A stretch of 17,538 bases of DNA from Parcubacteria group bacterium GW2011_GWA2_36_10. Its GTDB lineage: Bacteria; Patescibacteriota; Patescibacteriia; UBA1558; GWA2-36-10. The position numbers were made by a program, and so were the translations under genes. Numbering within the stretch: position 1 is the stretch's first letter; each line of letters opens with the position of its first letter. Shown here one piece after another: positions 1 through 6,665 of this stretch. Location: positions 1 to 17,538 of the forward strand of contig LBRC01000008.1 in the NCBI GenBank assembly GCA_000991205.1. The letters are read 5' to 3'. The notes below the pieces were generated by a model. The model did no database searches, was not told where the DNA came from, and saw only the letters and a list, made by a program, of their open reading frames with translations.

Positions 1-276
1 ATTTTTAAACAAATTTCTCCCGTCGATAGACAACGCATAGTCGGACATTTAGTCAAAGATAATGAAAGTGGAGATTTTGTGGTTTTGGCTGGTGAAAAAG
101 TATTTAAAGTTTTATTGGCTAGTATCACTTACTTTAAGGGTGAAGAAGGGGATGAGGTAGTGATTTTGACGCCCAAAGCTGGCGATTCTGAATGGGCCGC
201 TGTCGAAAATGTCATCAAAGCTAAGTATGCTCATCCGCATTCGGGTGACCCGCAAGATTTAGAGATTAATTTATAA
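1..276 (+). CDS. C-terminal end of an unknown protein (5' cut by window)
   Basis: The frame is open from base 1 to the TAA at 274-276, giving 91 residues, so the gene almost certainly starts before the window. A GTG at 79 could be read as a start, but the open frame continues upstream of it. The fragment is soluble and charged, with no membrane segment, cysteine motif or nucleotide-binding motif. It has several short hydrophobic stretches typical of a beta-rich fold (around FVVLAGEKVFKVLLA and EVVILTP). I do not recognise the family. It ends 11 nt before dnaX, so the two are probably co-transcribed. Coding is supported by normal codon use and the tight spacing. Confidence 0.7.
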   Translation: MFKQISPVDRQRIVGHLVKDNESGDFVVLAGEKVFKVLLASITYFKGEEGDEVVILTPKAGDSEWAAVENVIKAKYAHPHSGDPQDLEINL

Positions 277-287
277 ACACATAAATA

Positions 288-1775
288 ATGTCAGAAGTCA
301 TTTACCGAAAATATCGTCCGAAAACATTCGCTGAAGTAGTTGGGCAAAGACCGATCAAAGTGACCCTGCAAAATGAAGTCTTATCCGGCAATTTGGCGCA
401 TGCTTATTTGTTCGTTGGACCTCGCGGTACTGGCAAAACGACTTTGGCCCGTCTTTTTGCGCGCTCTTTAAACTGTCAAAATAAAACTGCTAATTCTGCT
501 GAGCCCTGTAATGCTTGCCATAATTGTCAAGCAAATTTGAATAACCAATCCATGGATGTGATAGAGATCGATGCAGCTTCACATACTGGTGTCGAAAATG
601 TCCGAGAAAACATCATCGCCAATTCTTATGTACCAGCCTTTGAAGTAGGAAGCTATAAAGTTTTTGTGATCGATGAAGTCCACATGCTGTCCAAGCCAGC
701 TTTTAATGCCTTGCTCAAAACTTTAGAGGAGCCACCAAAAAAAGTTATTTTTATTTTAGCTACGACCGAGATTCACAAAGTACCAGAAACTATTATTTCC
801 CGTTGTCAAAGATTTGACTTCAAAAAAATACCAAGCGCTGATATCGTCAAAAGATTAAGTGAAATTATCGAGTGGGAAAAAGTTACGATGGCCGAGACTT
901 TGCTCTGGCAAATAGCTCGTCGCTCTGATGGCTGTTTGCGTGATGCCGAGTCACTTTTGGGACAAATCATTTCTTTGGCTGATGGCCAAGTGGATGATGA
1001 ACTGGCTTCACTAGTTTTACCACGTAACAATTGGCAAGAAATCGATGATTTTGTAGCCGCTTTACGCATGCGTAATTTAAACACCGCTTTGAATCAAATC
1101 CATAAACTCATTGACGAAGGTGTCGATCTAGAGACTTTAACGGCTGATTTGCTAGAATATTTGCGTCACACCATGCTCTATAAGATTTTAGGGGCTGATT
1201 ATTTGCGAGATTTTGATGATAGTTTTAGAGATTTATTAAAAAATCAAGGCGATGGTTTTGAGCTTAGTGATTTACATCGTTTATTAAACATTGTTTTGAC
1301 TAAAACTAATCAACGTCACTACGCGATGATTGACCAGCTGCCATTAGAATTAGCTTGTGTGGAGTTTTTATTGACTGAAGCAGAAAATACTAAAAACAAT
1401 ACGAATATTACTAGTCAGGTGACTGGTGATGGAGAGCAAGATTTATCAGTTTTAAAAAATAATTGGGATCAAATCGTTGATAAACTAAAAAAAGTAAATA
1501 ATTCCGTGGCCGCTTTTTTGAAAACTGCTCATCCTTTGACTTTAGATCAAGAGCAATTATTTTTAGGAGTTGAATATTCTTTTCATGCCGAGCAAATAAA
1601 TAAACCGGAGTTTATCCTGGCTTTGAAGCAAGCTGTCCATGAGCTTTTGAAAAGAAGTGTCAAAATAGAGCTAAAAGTTGATGCCAATTATCTCACTAAT
1701 CACCAAAACTTTCGTGGACGCAGTGAAGAAGATGTTGATTTAGCGGTTGATGTTTTTGGCGGAGAAGTAGTCTAA
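288..1775 (+). CDS. dnaX: DNA polymerase III subunit gamma/tau (clamp-loader ATPase)
   Basis: This is the motor subunit of the clamp loader, which opens the beta sliding clamp and places it on primed DNA at the replication fork. The AAA+ core is clear. Walker A GPRGTGKT is at residues 44-51. A four-cysteine zinc module (C63, C74, C77, C80) is typical of DnaX. Walker B VFVIDEVH is at 125-132, followed by sensor 1 (ILATTE) and the SRC arginine finger at 171-173. A GCLRDAESLL sensor-2 helix follows. At 495 aa it is shorter than E. coli tau (643 aa), and its C-terminal third is weakly conserved, as expected. The ATG at 288 starts the standard YRKYRPKTF opening. It has no Shine-Dalgarno motif. I see no slippery A-run that would clearly produce a separate gamma form. 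Confidence 0.97.
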   Translation: MSEVIYRKYRPKTFAEVVGQRPIKVTLQNEVLSGNLAHAYLFVGPRGTGKTTLARLFARSLNCQNKTANSAEPCNACHNCQANLNNQSMDVIEIDAASHTGVENVRENIIANSYVPAFEVGSYKVFVIDEVHMLSKPAFNALLKTLEEPPKKVIFILATTEIHKVPETIISRCQRFDFKKIPSADIVKRLSEIIEWEKVTMAETLLWQIARRSDGCLRDAESLLGQIISLADGQVDDELASLVLPRNNWQEIDDFVAALRMRNLNTALNQIHKLIDEGVDLETLTADLLEYLRHTMLYKILGADYLRDFDDSFRDLLKNQGDGFELSDLHRLLNIVLTKTNQRHYAMIDQLPLELACVEFLLTEAENTKNNTNITSQVTGDGEQDLSVLKNNWDQIVDKLKKVNNSVAAFLKTAHPLTLDQEQLFLGVEYSFHAEQINKPEFILALKQAVHELLKRSVKIELKVDANYLTNHQNFRGRSEEDVDLAVDVFGGEVV

Positions 1776-1805
1776 AATTTAAATAATCAATCTAAAACAA
1801 ATTTT

Positions 1806-2747
1806 ATGGAAGAGCAAGACACGCTAAAAAGCACACCCAAAGATGTATTTTTACATTTATTTGGCATCGTGACTTTTTATTTAAGTATCGTGAGTTTTAT
1901 CAATCTTTATATCCAATACATTGACTTCCTGTATCCAGATGCTTTGACTTTTTATTATAACAGCATTGCTCAAGCTGTTAGAATTTTTACCTCGATGTTA
2001 ATCATTGCTTGGCCGTTTTATTTATTAACAACTTGGATCTTAGCTAAAGATGTGAAAACTAATAAGGCCAAAAGAGAAATCAAAATCAGAAAGTGGTTAC
2101 TTTATTTAACGCTTTTTGTGTCAGCGGTCACCATTATCGTGGATTTGATTATGTTTGTTTATCGCTTTTTAGACGGTGATTTGAGTATTAAATTTTTCTT
2201 TAAAGTGCTAGTCGTTTTAGTAGTAGCTGGCTTGGTATTTTCTTATTATCTTTGGGATTTGAAAAAAGAAGAAGCCAATAAAAAATTGAATCTTATTTTT
2301 ACTTGGGTGACGGCAATTTTAGTTTTAGCTAGTGTAATTTTAGGCTTCTTTATTATCGGCACGCCAACTAAACAAAGAGCTTATCGTTTTGATGAACAAA
2401 GAATACAAAATTTACAAACTATTCAAGATCAAGTTGTAAATTATTGGCAACAAAAACAAGTCTTACCAACAGAGTTAAGCGCTTTAGAAGATAGTATTTC
2501 TGGTTTTAAAGTACCAGCTGATCCAGATACAAAAGCTATCTATGAATATAAAATTATTAGTCCTTTAGCCTTTGACTTATGTGCAAATTTTAAAACAGTG
2601 TCTAATAATCAGAATAATCTTAAAAATGGTGCTATGTATGAGGTGCCTAGTGGAGATTTTCAGCAAAACTGGACACACCAAGCGGAAAGAACTTGTTTTA
2701 GTAGAACGATAGATCCACAGTTGTATCAACCGGTTTTGAAACAATAA
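1806..2747 (+). CDS. Five-helix membrane protein, DUF5671-like, with exported C-terminal tail
   Basis: Residues 14-38, 59-80, 97-118, 128-150 and 163-185 form five hydrophobic helices. They are followed by a soluble tail of about 125 residues (190-313). The opening (DVFLHLFGIVTFYLSIVSF) resembles DUF5671 proteins, which are common in Patescibacteria and have no known function. If the N-terminus is cytoplasmic, five helices put the tail outside the cell. It has two cysteines (in DLCANF and RTCFSR) that could pair. The tail resembles pilin-like or periplasmic modules (RIQNLQTIQDQVVNYWQQ, then a Pro/Asp-rich stretch), but I cannot name it. It lies 30 nt after dnaX with no terminator between, so it is probably read from the same transcript. 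Confidence 0.8.
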   Translation: MEEQDTLKSTPKDVFLHLFGIVTFYLSIVSFINLYIQYIDFLYPDALTFYYNSIAQAVRIFTSMLIIAWPFYLLTTWILAKDVKTNKAKREIKIRKWLLYLTLFVSAVTIIVDLIMFVYRFLDGDLSIKFFFKVLVVLVVAGLVFSYYLWDLKKEEANKKLNLIFTWVTAILVLASVILGFFIIGTPTKQRAYRFDEQRIQNLQTIQDQVVNYWQQKQVLPTELSALEDSISGFKVPADPDTKAIYEYKIISPLAFDLCANFKTVSNNQNNLKNGAMYEVPSGDFQQNWTHQAERTCFSRTIDPQLYQPVLKQ

Positions 2748-2777
2748 AAAATAAATTTACATTATCTTAGCTTTTTT

Positions 2778-3698
2778 ATGGCTATTATACTTGAACAATT
2801 AGATAATGAATATAATGAAGAAACCTGCTCTATTTTATTGGGTAAACATTTTGTTTTAAAATTTTCTCCAGACCAAAAACGCAATATTTTGCACTCAAAT
2901 CAGGCTATAGAAAATTTGATTAATACAGAGAATCTTTTGGTTAGTCCTATTTTGGGTAAGGTTAATTCTATCGTAAGTTTTAGTAAAAATATACTAAAAG
3001 AATTAGGTGAAAATATTAAATTTCAAGATTTTTTGAATAAAATAGCAAAAAGTGGTCTTTCTAAGAGCGCTAGTCTTTCGTCAATTTTAAATAAAAGTAA
3101 AGAAGATATTTTACAATTAAGTAATGATATACAAAAGATAGAAAAAGATAATGATTTGTTTTTAGCTCAAGATCGTAATTTATATTTTTGTGAATCTTGT
3201 AATGCTTATTTAGGAGAGACTTCACAACTTTTGCCTCCAAAATGTACTTATTGCCAAACTAATACGAATTGGAGCGCTTCACACACGGCAGTGAGATTTG
3301 TTGATAGTCAGGTCGCAGACTATCTCACTGGGTTATGGTTCGAGGATTATATGGCTAAATTATTAAATAGTTTGGGTTGGAAAACTTGGTGTCATGGGTC
3401 TATAATGGGCTCTAGCGGAATTGATCATCAGGTTGATATTTTGGCTATTAATAATTCGCAAGGAAGAACTTTAATAGGAGAGTGTAAAACTGGTAAAATT
3501 AACAAAGAACAAGTATTTGATTTATCAGCACAATATTACGATATTAAGAGCAACCTGGGTTTTTTATTTTCATTACAACCAGTAGATAATAATAGGTTAA
3601 AAGATTATATGAAAAGAACGGCTGGTTTATGTTTATTGGATAATTTGAAGCGTATTACTGATGAGGAAATAAAAAAGCAGATTCAAAATAATTTATAA
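2778..3698 (+). CDS. Zinc-ribbon protein with PD-(D/E)XK nuclease-like domain
   Basis: The 306 residues fall into three parts. There is an unrecognised N-terminal region (1-130, helical, Lys/Asn/Ser rich). Next is a zinc ribbon with C138, C141, C156 and C159. The C-terminal part looks like a PD-(D/E)XK nuclease: E189 in helix GLWFEDYMAKLL, D220 in HQVDILAI, and E235-x-K237 in LIGECKTGK, followed by an AQYYD helix. This E...D...ExK order matches Mrr-like and Holliday-junction-resolvase-like restriction folds, so DNA or RNA cleavage is likely. The target is unknown. The gene starts an AT-rich accessory stretch and is followed by a small GIY-YIG-like gene, so restriction or another defence role is plausible. 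A housekeeping repair role is also possible. The ATG at 2778 has no Shine-Dalgarno motif. Confidence 0.72.
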   Translation: MAIILEQLDNEYNEETCSILLGKHFVLKFSPDQKRNILHSNQAIENLINTENLLVSPILGKVNSIVSFSKNILKELGENIKFQDFLNKIAKSGLSKSASLSSILNKSKEDILQLSNDIQKIEKDNDLFLAQDRNLYFCESCNAYLGETSQLLPPKCTYCQTNTNWSASHTAVRFVDSQVADYLTGLWFEDYMAKLLNSLGWKTWCHGSIMGSSGIDHQVDILAINNSQGRTLIGECKTGKINKEQVFDLSAQYYDIKSNLGFLFSLQPVDNNRLKDYMKRTAGLCLLDNLKRITDEEIKKQIQNNL

Positions 3699-3725
3699 AT
3701 TACTTAAAAAAAGAAAATGTGGTAT

Positions 3726-3731
3726 TATAAT
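3726..3731 (+). promoter_or_regulatory. Probable -10 element of the GIY-YIG-like gene
   Basis: A perfect TATAAT lies 11 nt before the ATG at 3743. Transcription from it would start at about 3738, giving a nearly leaderless message. The -35 position (around 3703-3708, CTTAAA) matches consensus poorly, and in such AT-rich DNA a chance match is possible. Confidence 0.4.
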
Positions 3732-3742
3732 GATATAAATTT

Positions 3743-4021
3743 ATGAGTAATATAATCACAAAATCAGGAATAATAGCTTGGGATGTAAAAAATATAGATA
3801 CAGTTCCAGAAGAAATGGGTATATACATATTAAGAACATCACCTATTATTGATGATATTATTTTTATTAGTGGCACAGATAATTTAAGAAAGGAGTTACA
3901 AAATAAATATAATGATGATAGTTTAAAGGATGTGAAATTTTTTGATTGGTATATTATTAAAGACAAGAGTGATATAGAAAAATTAGAAAATCAGTGGAGA
4001 GCTAGGTATATTAATGTTTAG
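3743..4021 (+). CDS. Small GIY-YIG-like protein, probably catalytically altered
   Basis: A 92-residue soluble protein whose layout follows the GIY-YIG nuclease fold. It has GIY at 26-28, then FISG at 41-44 where the family has YIG plus a small residue, then TDNLRKEL with R49 in the place of the conserved arginine. E82 in LENQW could be the metal-binding glutamate. The second signature tyrosine is Phe and its glycine is Ser, so activity is doubtful. It may be an inactive binding protein or a relaxed family member. It lies 44 nt after the PD-(D/E)XK gene, has its own possible -10 element, and is the only gene here ending in TAG. A strong terminator follows. The fold assignment rests on motif spacing only. 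Confidence 0.5.
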   Translation: MSNIITKSGIIAWDVKNIDTVPEEMGIYILRTSPIIDDIIFISGTDNLRKELQNKYNDDSLKDVKFFDWYIIKDKSDIEKLENQWRARYINV

Positions 4022-4037
4022 TATATTTATTTACTTA

Positions 4038-4070
4038 AAGAGAACACCCCGCGTTGCGGGGTGTTCTCTT
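4038..4070. terminator. Strong intrinsic terminator hairpin, possibly bidirectional
   Basis: A perfect 15-bp stem (AAGAGAACACCCCGC at 4038-4052, complement at 4056-4070) closes a GTT loop. The 5' side is A-rich and the 3' side continues T-rich (ATTGTTAT), so it could stop transcripts from either side. It ends the GIY-YIG-like gene. Its last bases (CTCTTA) are also the apparent target-site duplication of the neighbouring insertion sequence. Confidence 0.85.
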
Positions 4071-4073
4071 ATT

Positions 4074-4095
4074 GTTATATAAAGCACTTGGAACA
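4074..4095 (+). repeat. Left terminal inverted repeat of the IS
   Basis: Begins GTTATATAAAGCACTTGG and matches the reverse complement of 4926-4947 at 20 of 22 positions, with differences at the 6th and 8th bases. The inner core AAGCACTTGGAACA is identical at both ends. Confidence 0.88.
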
Positions 4096-4102
4096 GATAA
4101 GG

Positions 4103-4108
4103 TATAAT
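4103..4108 (+). promoter_or_regulatory. Probable -10 element of the transposase gene
   Basis: TATAAT just inside the left inverted repeat, 34 nt before the transposase ATG. The predicted transcript start (about 4115) lies after the left arm of an inner inverted repeat (GGAACAGAT at 4090-4098, ATCTGTTCC at 4133-4141). Only transcripts entering from outside would therefore contain both arms. Confidence 0.5.
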
Positions 4109-4141
4109 AAATGTGATCTAAACATTAACCAAATCTGTTCC

Positions 4142-4946
4142 ATGAATAACTTTAACCAAATTAATAATGATTTGCAAGCTAAGAAAATCATTAAGAAACA
4201 ACTAGGAAGAATATATTGCCCTAGATGTGAAAGAAAACACTATATTAAGCTTTTAAAAGACAAAAGGTATTATTGTTCTAAATGTAGGTATAAGTTTAGC
4301 TTACAAGTATTATTAGGCTTTAAGCATAGCAAGTTAAGCTATTTACAAGTCTTAAGGTTAATTGATTGTTTTACTAAAAATACACCCTTAAAACTAGCTT
4401 GCGACTTGAGTTTAATCTCTTATCCTAGTCTAAGGTCTAATTATACTAGATTAAGGCTTTTATTGCCTAAAACTAAGGATAAACTAGTAGGAGACATTAT
4501 TGTTGATGAAGCTTTTGTTGGTAAGAGAAAGAATAATAACCAAGCTATTGTCATGGGTGCAGTTAATAGAGAGTTTAATAAAATACACTTAGAGATTGTC
4601 CCAGACAGAGAACAAGATAGTTTAGAAGCTTTTTTATTAAAGTATGTAGATATTAATAGTTTTATTACCACTGATGCTTGGTCTAGCTATTATGATATTA
4701 CTTATTATGGTTATGGACATAGAATAGAGAATCATAGTAGATTTCAACTTAAATATTCTTGTCCTATTGAAAGAGTTTGGGCTTTATTTAAGACTTTCTT
4801 AAAGAGAACTTCATCATATTTGGAAAGAAAAACTGTTTGAATATTTGGTGGAGTTTCAAGCCAAGTTTAATCACAGAGAAATAGTTAGAAACCCTTTGAA
4901 TTTATTGACTTATCTACTTAAGCCTTGTTCCAAGTGCTTGACATAA
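4142..4946 (+). pseudogene. IS1595-like (ISXO2-type) DDE transposase, +1 frameshift near 4811
   Basis: The transposase opens with a zinc ribbon (C26, C29, C45, C48) and continues with a DDE-type domain: D122 in DIIVDEAFVGKR, D178 in ITTDAW, E210 in PIERVWALFK. This layout matches IS1595-family enzymes. I chose ATG 4142; the frame is open further upstream to 4061, but that part runs through the inverted repeat and the terminator hairpin. In frame the protein stops at TGA 4838-4840 after a nonsense tail. The expected end (HHIWKEKLFEYLVEFQAKF and on, to TAA 4944-4946) is in the next frame from 4812, so one base was gained or two lost near 4810-4812. I see no slippery heptamer, so a broken gene is likelier than programmed frameshifting. 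A sequencing error is also possible. Confidence 0.85.
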
Positions 4947-4947
4947 C
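4926..4947 (-). repeat. Right terminal inverted repeat of the IS
   Basis: Its reverse complement begins GTTATGTCAAGCACTTGG and matches 4074-4095 at 20 of 22 positions. The frameshifted transposase reading frame ends inside it, at 4946. Confidence 0.88.
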
Positions 4948-4960
4948 TACTCTTAGTTTA

Positions 4961-4989
4961 TTGACTAATTGTCGGCTTTTTTATACACT
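4961..4989 (+). promoter_or_regulatory. Probable promoter of the tRNA-Gln transcript
   Basis: TTGACT (4961-4966), a 17-nt spacer and TACACT (4984-4989) form a sigma-70-type promoter just after the IS. Transcription would start at about 4996, run through the interrupted tRNA copy (5002-5065), then the intact tRNA-Gln, and possibly the ATPase gene 18 nt beyond. Confidence 0.55.
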
Positions 4990-5001
4990 GAATGGGCTTA
5001 T

Positions 5002-5065
5002 TCGGGGATCGTCCCTCGGCCGTAGACCGTAGGTCCACGACCTACGGGCGAGGCTAATGGTAGGA
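5002..5065 (+). pseudogene. Broken duplicate of the 5' end of tRNA-Gln, split by a palindrome
   Basis: Bases 5002-5013 (TCGGGGATCGTC) and 5055-5065 (TAATGGTAGGA), joined, give the same 23 nt as 5094-5116, the start of the intact tRNA-Gln. That is acceptor strand plus D arm. Between them are 41 nt of GC-rich palindrome, including one extra C. Downstream of 5065 there is no anticodon arm or T arm, so this cannot be a functional tRNA. Confidence 0.8.
5014..5053. repeat. GC-rich palindromic insert (REP-like hairpin)
   Basis: Forty GC-rich bases in an AT-rich setting. The inner stem is CCGTAGGTC (5027-5035) with GACCTACGG (5039-5047) around a CAC loop. The outer stem is CCTCG (5014-5018) with CGAGG (5049-5053). 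CCGTAG also occurs as a tandem direct repeat (5020-5025 and 5027-5032), so a slipped pairing is possible. No T-run follows, so it does not look like a terminator. Confidence 0.75.
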
Positions 5066-5093
5066 ATAACAATGAAGTAAAAAAGGTTTATAA

Positions 5094-5167
5094 TCGGGGA
5101 TCGTCTAATGGTAGGACAACAGGTTCTGGTCCTGTTTATTGGGGTTCGAATCCCTATCCCCGAGCCA
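5094..5167 (+). tRNA. trnQ: tRNA-Gln (anticodon CUG), CCA encoded
   Basis: A full cloverleaf folds. The 7-bp acceptor is TCGGGGA/TCCCCGA. The D arm is GTC TAATGGTAG GAC. The anticodon stem ACAGG/CCTGT has loop TTCTGGT, giving anticodon CTG, which reads CAG. The T stem TGGGG/CCCTA (one G-T pair) has loop TTCGAAT. The discriminator is G and the CCA end is encoded. The layout matches bacterial glutamine tRNAs. A TATAAT at 5089-5094 overlaps the first base and is too close to serve this gene; the promoter is probably at 4961-4989. Confidence 0.96.
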
Positions 5168-5185
5168 GATTTTAAATAAAAAGTT

Positions 5186-6655
5186 ATGCAACTACTATCA
5201 CTCACAATAAAAAATTTTCGTAGTATCGAAATAGAAACTTTTATTGTTAAAAAAATTAGTGATAATTCTTATACTTTTACACTTATTGGGATTAATGAAT
5301 CCGGTAAGAGTAGTTTTTTAAAGGCAATCTCTTTAATAGATAATGATGATGAAAAAATTGTTTTTCCAAAAGATTATTTTGAAGAATCAGAACCTATAAG
5401 TATTTTCCTTGATTATAAATTAGAGCCATTAGATGAAAAAAGATTAAAGGCTATTTTAATAGAGAAAGGTTTTGATAGGGATATTGTTTCAAGAGTAAAA
5501 GTTGAAAGAATAAATATTTATGTAACATTTGATCCAGATGAAAATGCAACTAAAAAAAATTTTGATAAAGTTGTATTTAGAGATAAAATTTTTAAAGATT
5601 ACGTATTACAAGAAGATAAACCAGTTAAAAAAGATCGTTCAGAAACACAAGAGTATCAAGAAGATTTTGATCTTGAAAAATATTTTGAAACTTATTTTCC
5701 TCAATACTTTTGGAAAATTTCTCATAGGATTATTTTTTGGAAATCAGATAGCAAACACCTCATCAATGACCAAATTGATTTAAATGTATTTGCCGCTGAC
5801 CCAGAAAATACTTCTATACCACTTTTGAACTGTTTTGAATTAGCAGGAGTGGGTCAAGATGATATTGCTAAGCAGGTTACAAGAATAAAAACAGACTCGG
5901 CTGAAATAAGTAATTTACAAGATAAACTTAGTGATAAAGTGACAGCTCATATAAAAAAAATATGGCCGAGTAACGCTGTTAAAATTAAATTTCAAATAAA
6001 TAATTCTTTTTTATCTTTTTTGATTGAAGATGAAAAAGTAAGATACAAATCTAAAACAACTGAGCAAAGAAGTGATGGCTTTAAACAGTTTATCTCTTTT
6101 TTATTAACTATTTCAGCAGAAAGCGCAACAAACCAACTCACAAACTCAATACTTTTACTTGATGAACCAGAAACCCATTTACATCCACAAGCACAAGAGT
6201 ATTTAAAAGACGAATTAATTAAAATAACAAAAAATGAAGATAATAATATCGTTTTTTTTGCAACACATTCAAATTATATGATTGACAAATATCATATTGA
6301 GAGGTGTTTTCGTGTTTTGAAACACTCAAATAGAAAAACCGGATTAGAAAAAATTGAGCTAGGCGAAACTTCATATTCTGAAGTGAATTATGAAGTTTTT
6401 GGTATTCTATCATCTGACTACCATAACGAATTATATGGATATTTGGAAGATGTATATAAGTCTAAAATTGATAGTTTGCCAAAAATTTTACAGTGGCAAA
6501 ATAAAAAAAGTGGTGCAACAGAAGATGTTTCTTTAGCAACATATATTAGACATTCAATTCATCATCCAGAAAATACATTAAATGTAAAATTTACATTAGA
6601 ACAATTGCAAGAATCTATAAATGTTTTGAGGAATTTGAAATATGGTAAAAAATAA
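5186..6655 (+). CDS. OLD/RecF-like ABC-type ATPase with HEPN-like C-terminal motif
   Basis: A 489-residue soluble ATPase of the kind seen in phage-defence and DNA-repair proteins. The N-terminal LTIKNFRSI strand is typical. Walker A is GINESGKSS (35-43), an ABC-like signature is RSDGFKQF (295-302), Walker B is LLLDEPETHLHP (D326, E327), and the switch histidine is H361 in FFATHSN. A central insertion (about 60-290) is poorly conserved. There is no TOPRIM domain, unlike OLD or GajA. The C-terminus (about 400-489) is helical and contains IRHSIHHPEN with R455 and H459/H460, which fits the R-x4-6-H motif of HEPN ribonucleases, so the protein might be an ATPase-controlled RNase. It starts 18 nt after tRNA-Gln and 10 nt before the Nudix gene. 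It is markedly AT-rich. The ATPase call is firm; the RNase idea is inference. Confidence 0.85.
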   Translation: MQLLSLTIKNFRSIEIETFIVKKISDNSYTFTLIGINESGKSSFLKAISLIDNDDEKIVFPKDYFEESEPISIFLDYKLEPLDEKRLKAILIEKGFDRDIVSRVKVERINIYVTFDPDENATKKNFDKVVFRDKIFKDYVLQEDKPVKKDRSETQEYQEDFDLEKYFETYFPQYFWKISHRIIFWKSDSKHLINDQIDLNVFAADPENTSIPLLNCFELAGVGQDDIAKQVTRIKTDSAEISNLQDKLSDKVTAHIKKIWPSNAVKIKFQINNSFLSFLIEDEKVRYKSKTTEQRSDGFKQFISFLLTISAESATNQLTNSILLLDEPETHLHPQAQEYLKDELIKITKNEDNNIVFFATHSNYMIDKYHIERCFRVLKHSNRKTGLEKIELGETSYSEVNYEVFGILSSDYHNELYGYLEDVYKSKIDSLPKILQWQNKKSGATEDVSLATYIRHSIHHPENTLNVKFTLEQLQESINVLRNLKYGKK

Positions 6656-6665
6656 TTAAAAATAT

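Larger units (their letters stand above)
4074..4949 (+). mobile_element. IS1595-like insertion sequence, about 876 bp
   Basis: A frameshifted transposase gene lies between 22-bp terminal inverted repeats (4074-4095 and 4926-4947) that match at 20 of 22 positions. The flanks read CTCTTATT before the left end (4066-4073) and CTCTTAGT after position 4949, a 7-of-8 direct repeat that fits the 8-bp target duplication known for IS1595 elements. If only CTCTTA is counted, the duplication is 6 bp and the element starts at 4072. The element sits directly after a terminator hairpin and before the tRNA-Gln promoter. The near-perfect repeats and duplication suggest a fairly recent insertion. Confidence 0.85.

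Noticed and set aside
4061..4141. Upstream extension of the transposase frame from a GTG at 4061
   Set aside because: It would start inside the terminator stem and run through the terminal inverted repeat. ATG 4142 lies after the -10 element and begins the conserved part.
4827..4840. TGA at 4838-4840 as a recoded sense codon
   Set aside because: Reading through TGA does not restore the family C-terminus; that lies in the neighbouring frame.
5002..5093. A second, intron-bearing tRNA gene
   Set aside because: Only the acceptor 5' strand and D arm are present; no anticodon arm, T arm or 3' acceptor strand follows.
5089..5094. TATAAT directly before tRNA-Gln as its promoter
   Set aside because: It overlaps the first tRNA base, so transcription would start inside the tRNA. 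The pair at 4961-4989 fits better.
5529..5783. 84-residue second frame inside the ATPase gene
   Set aside because: Lys/Ile-rich translation expected from AT-rich sequence, with no start context or motif; it is a shadow of the ATPase.
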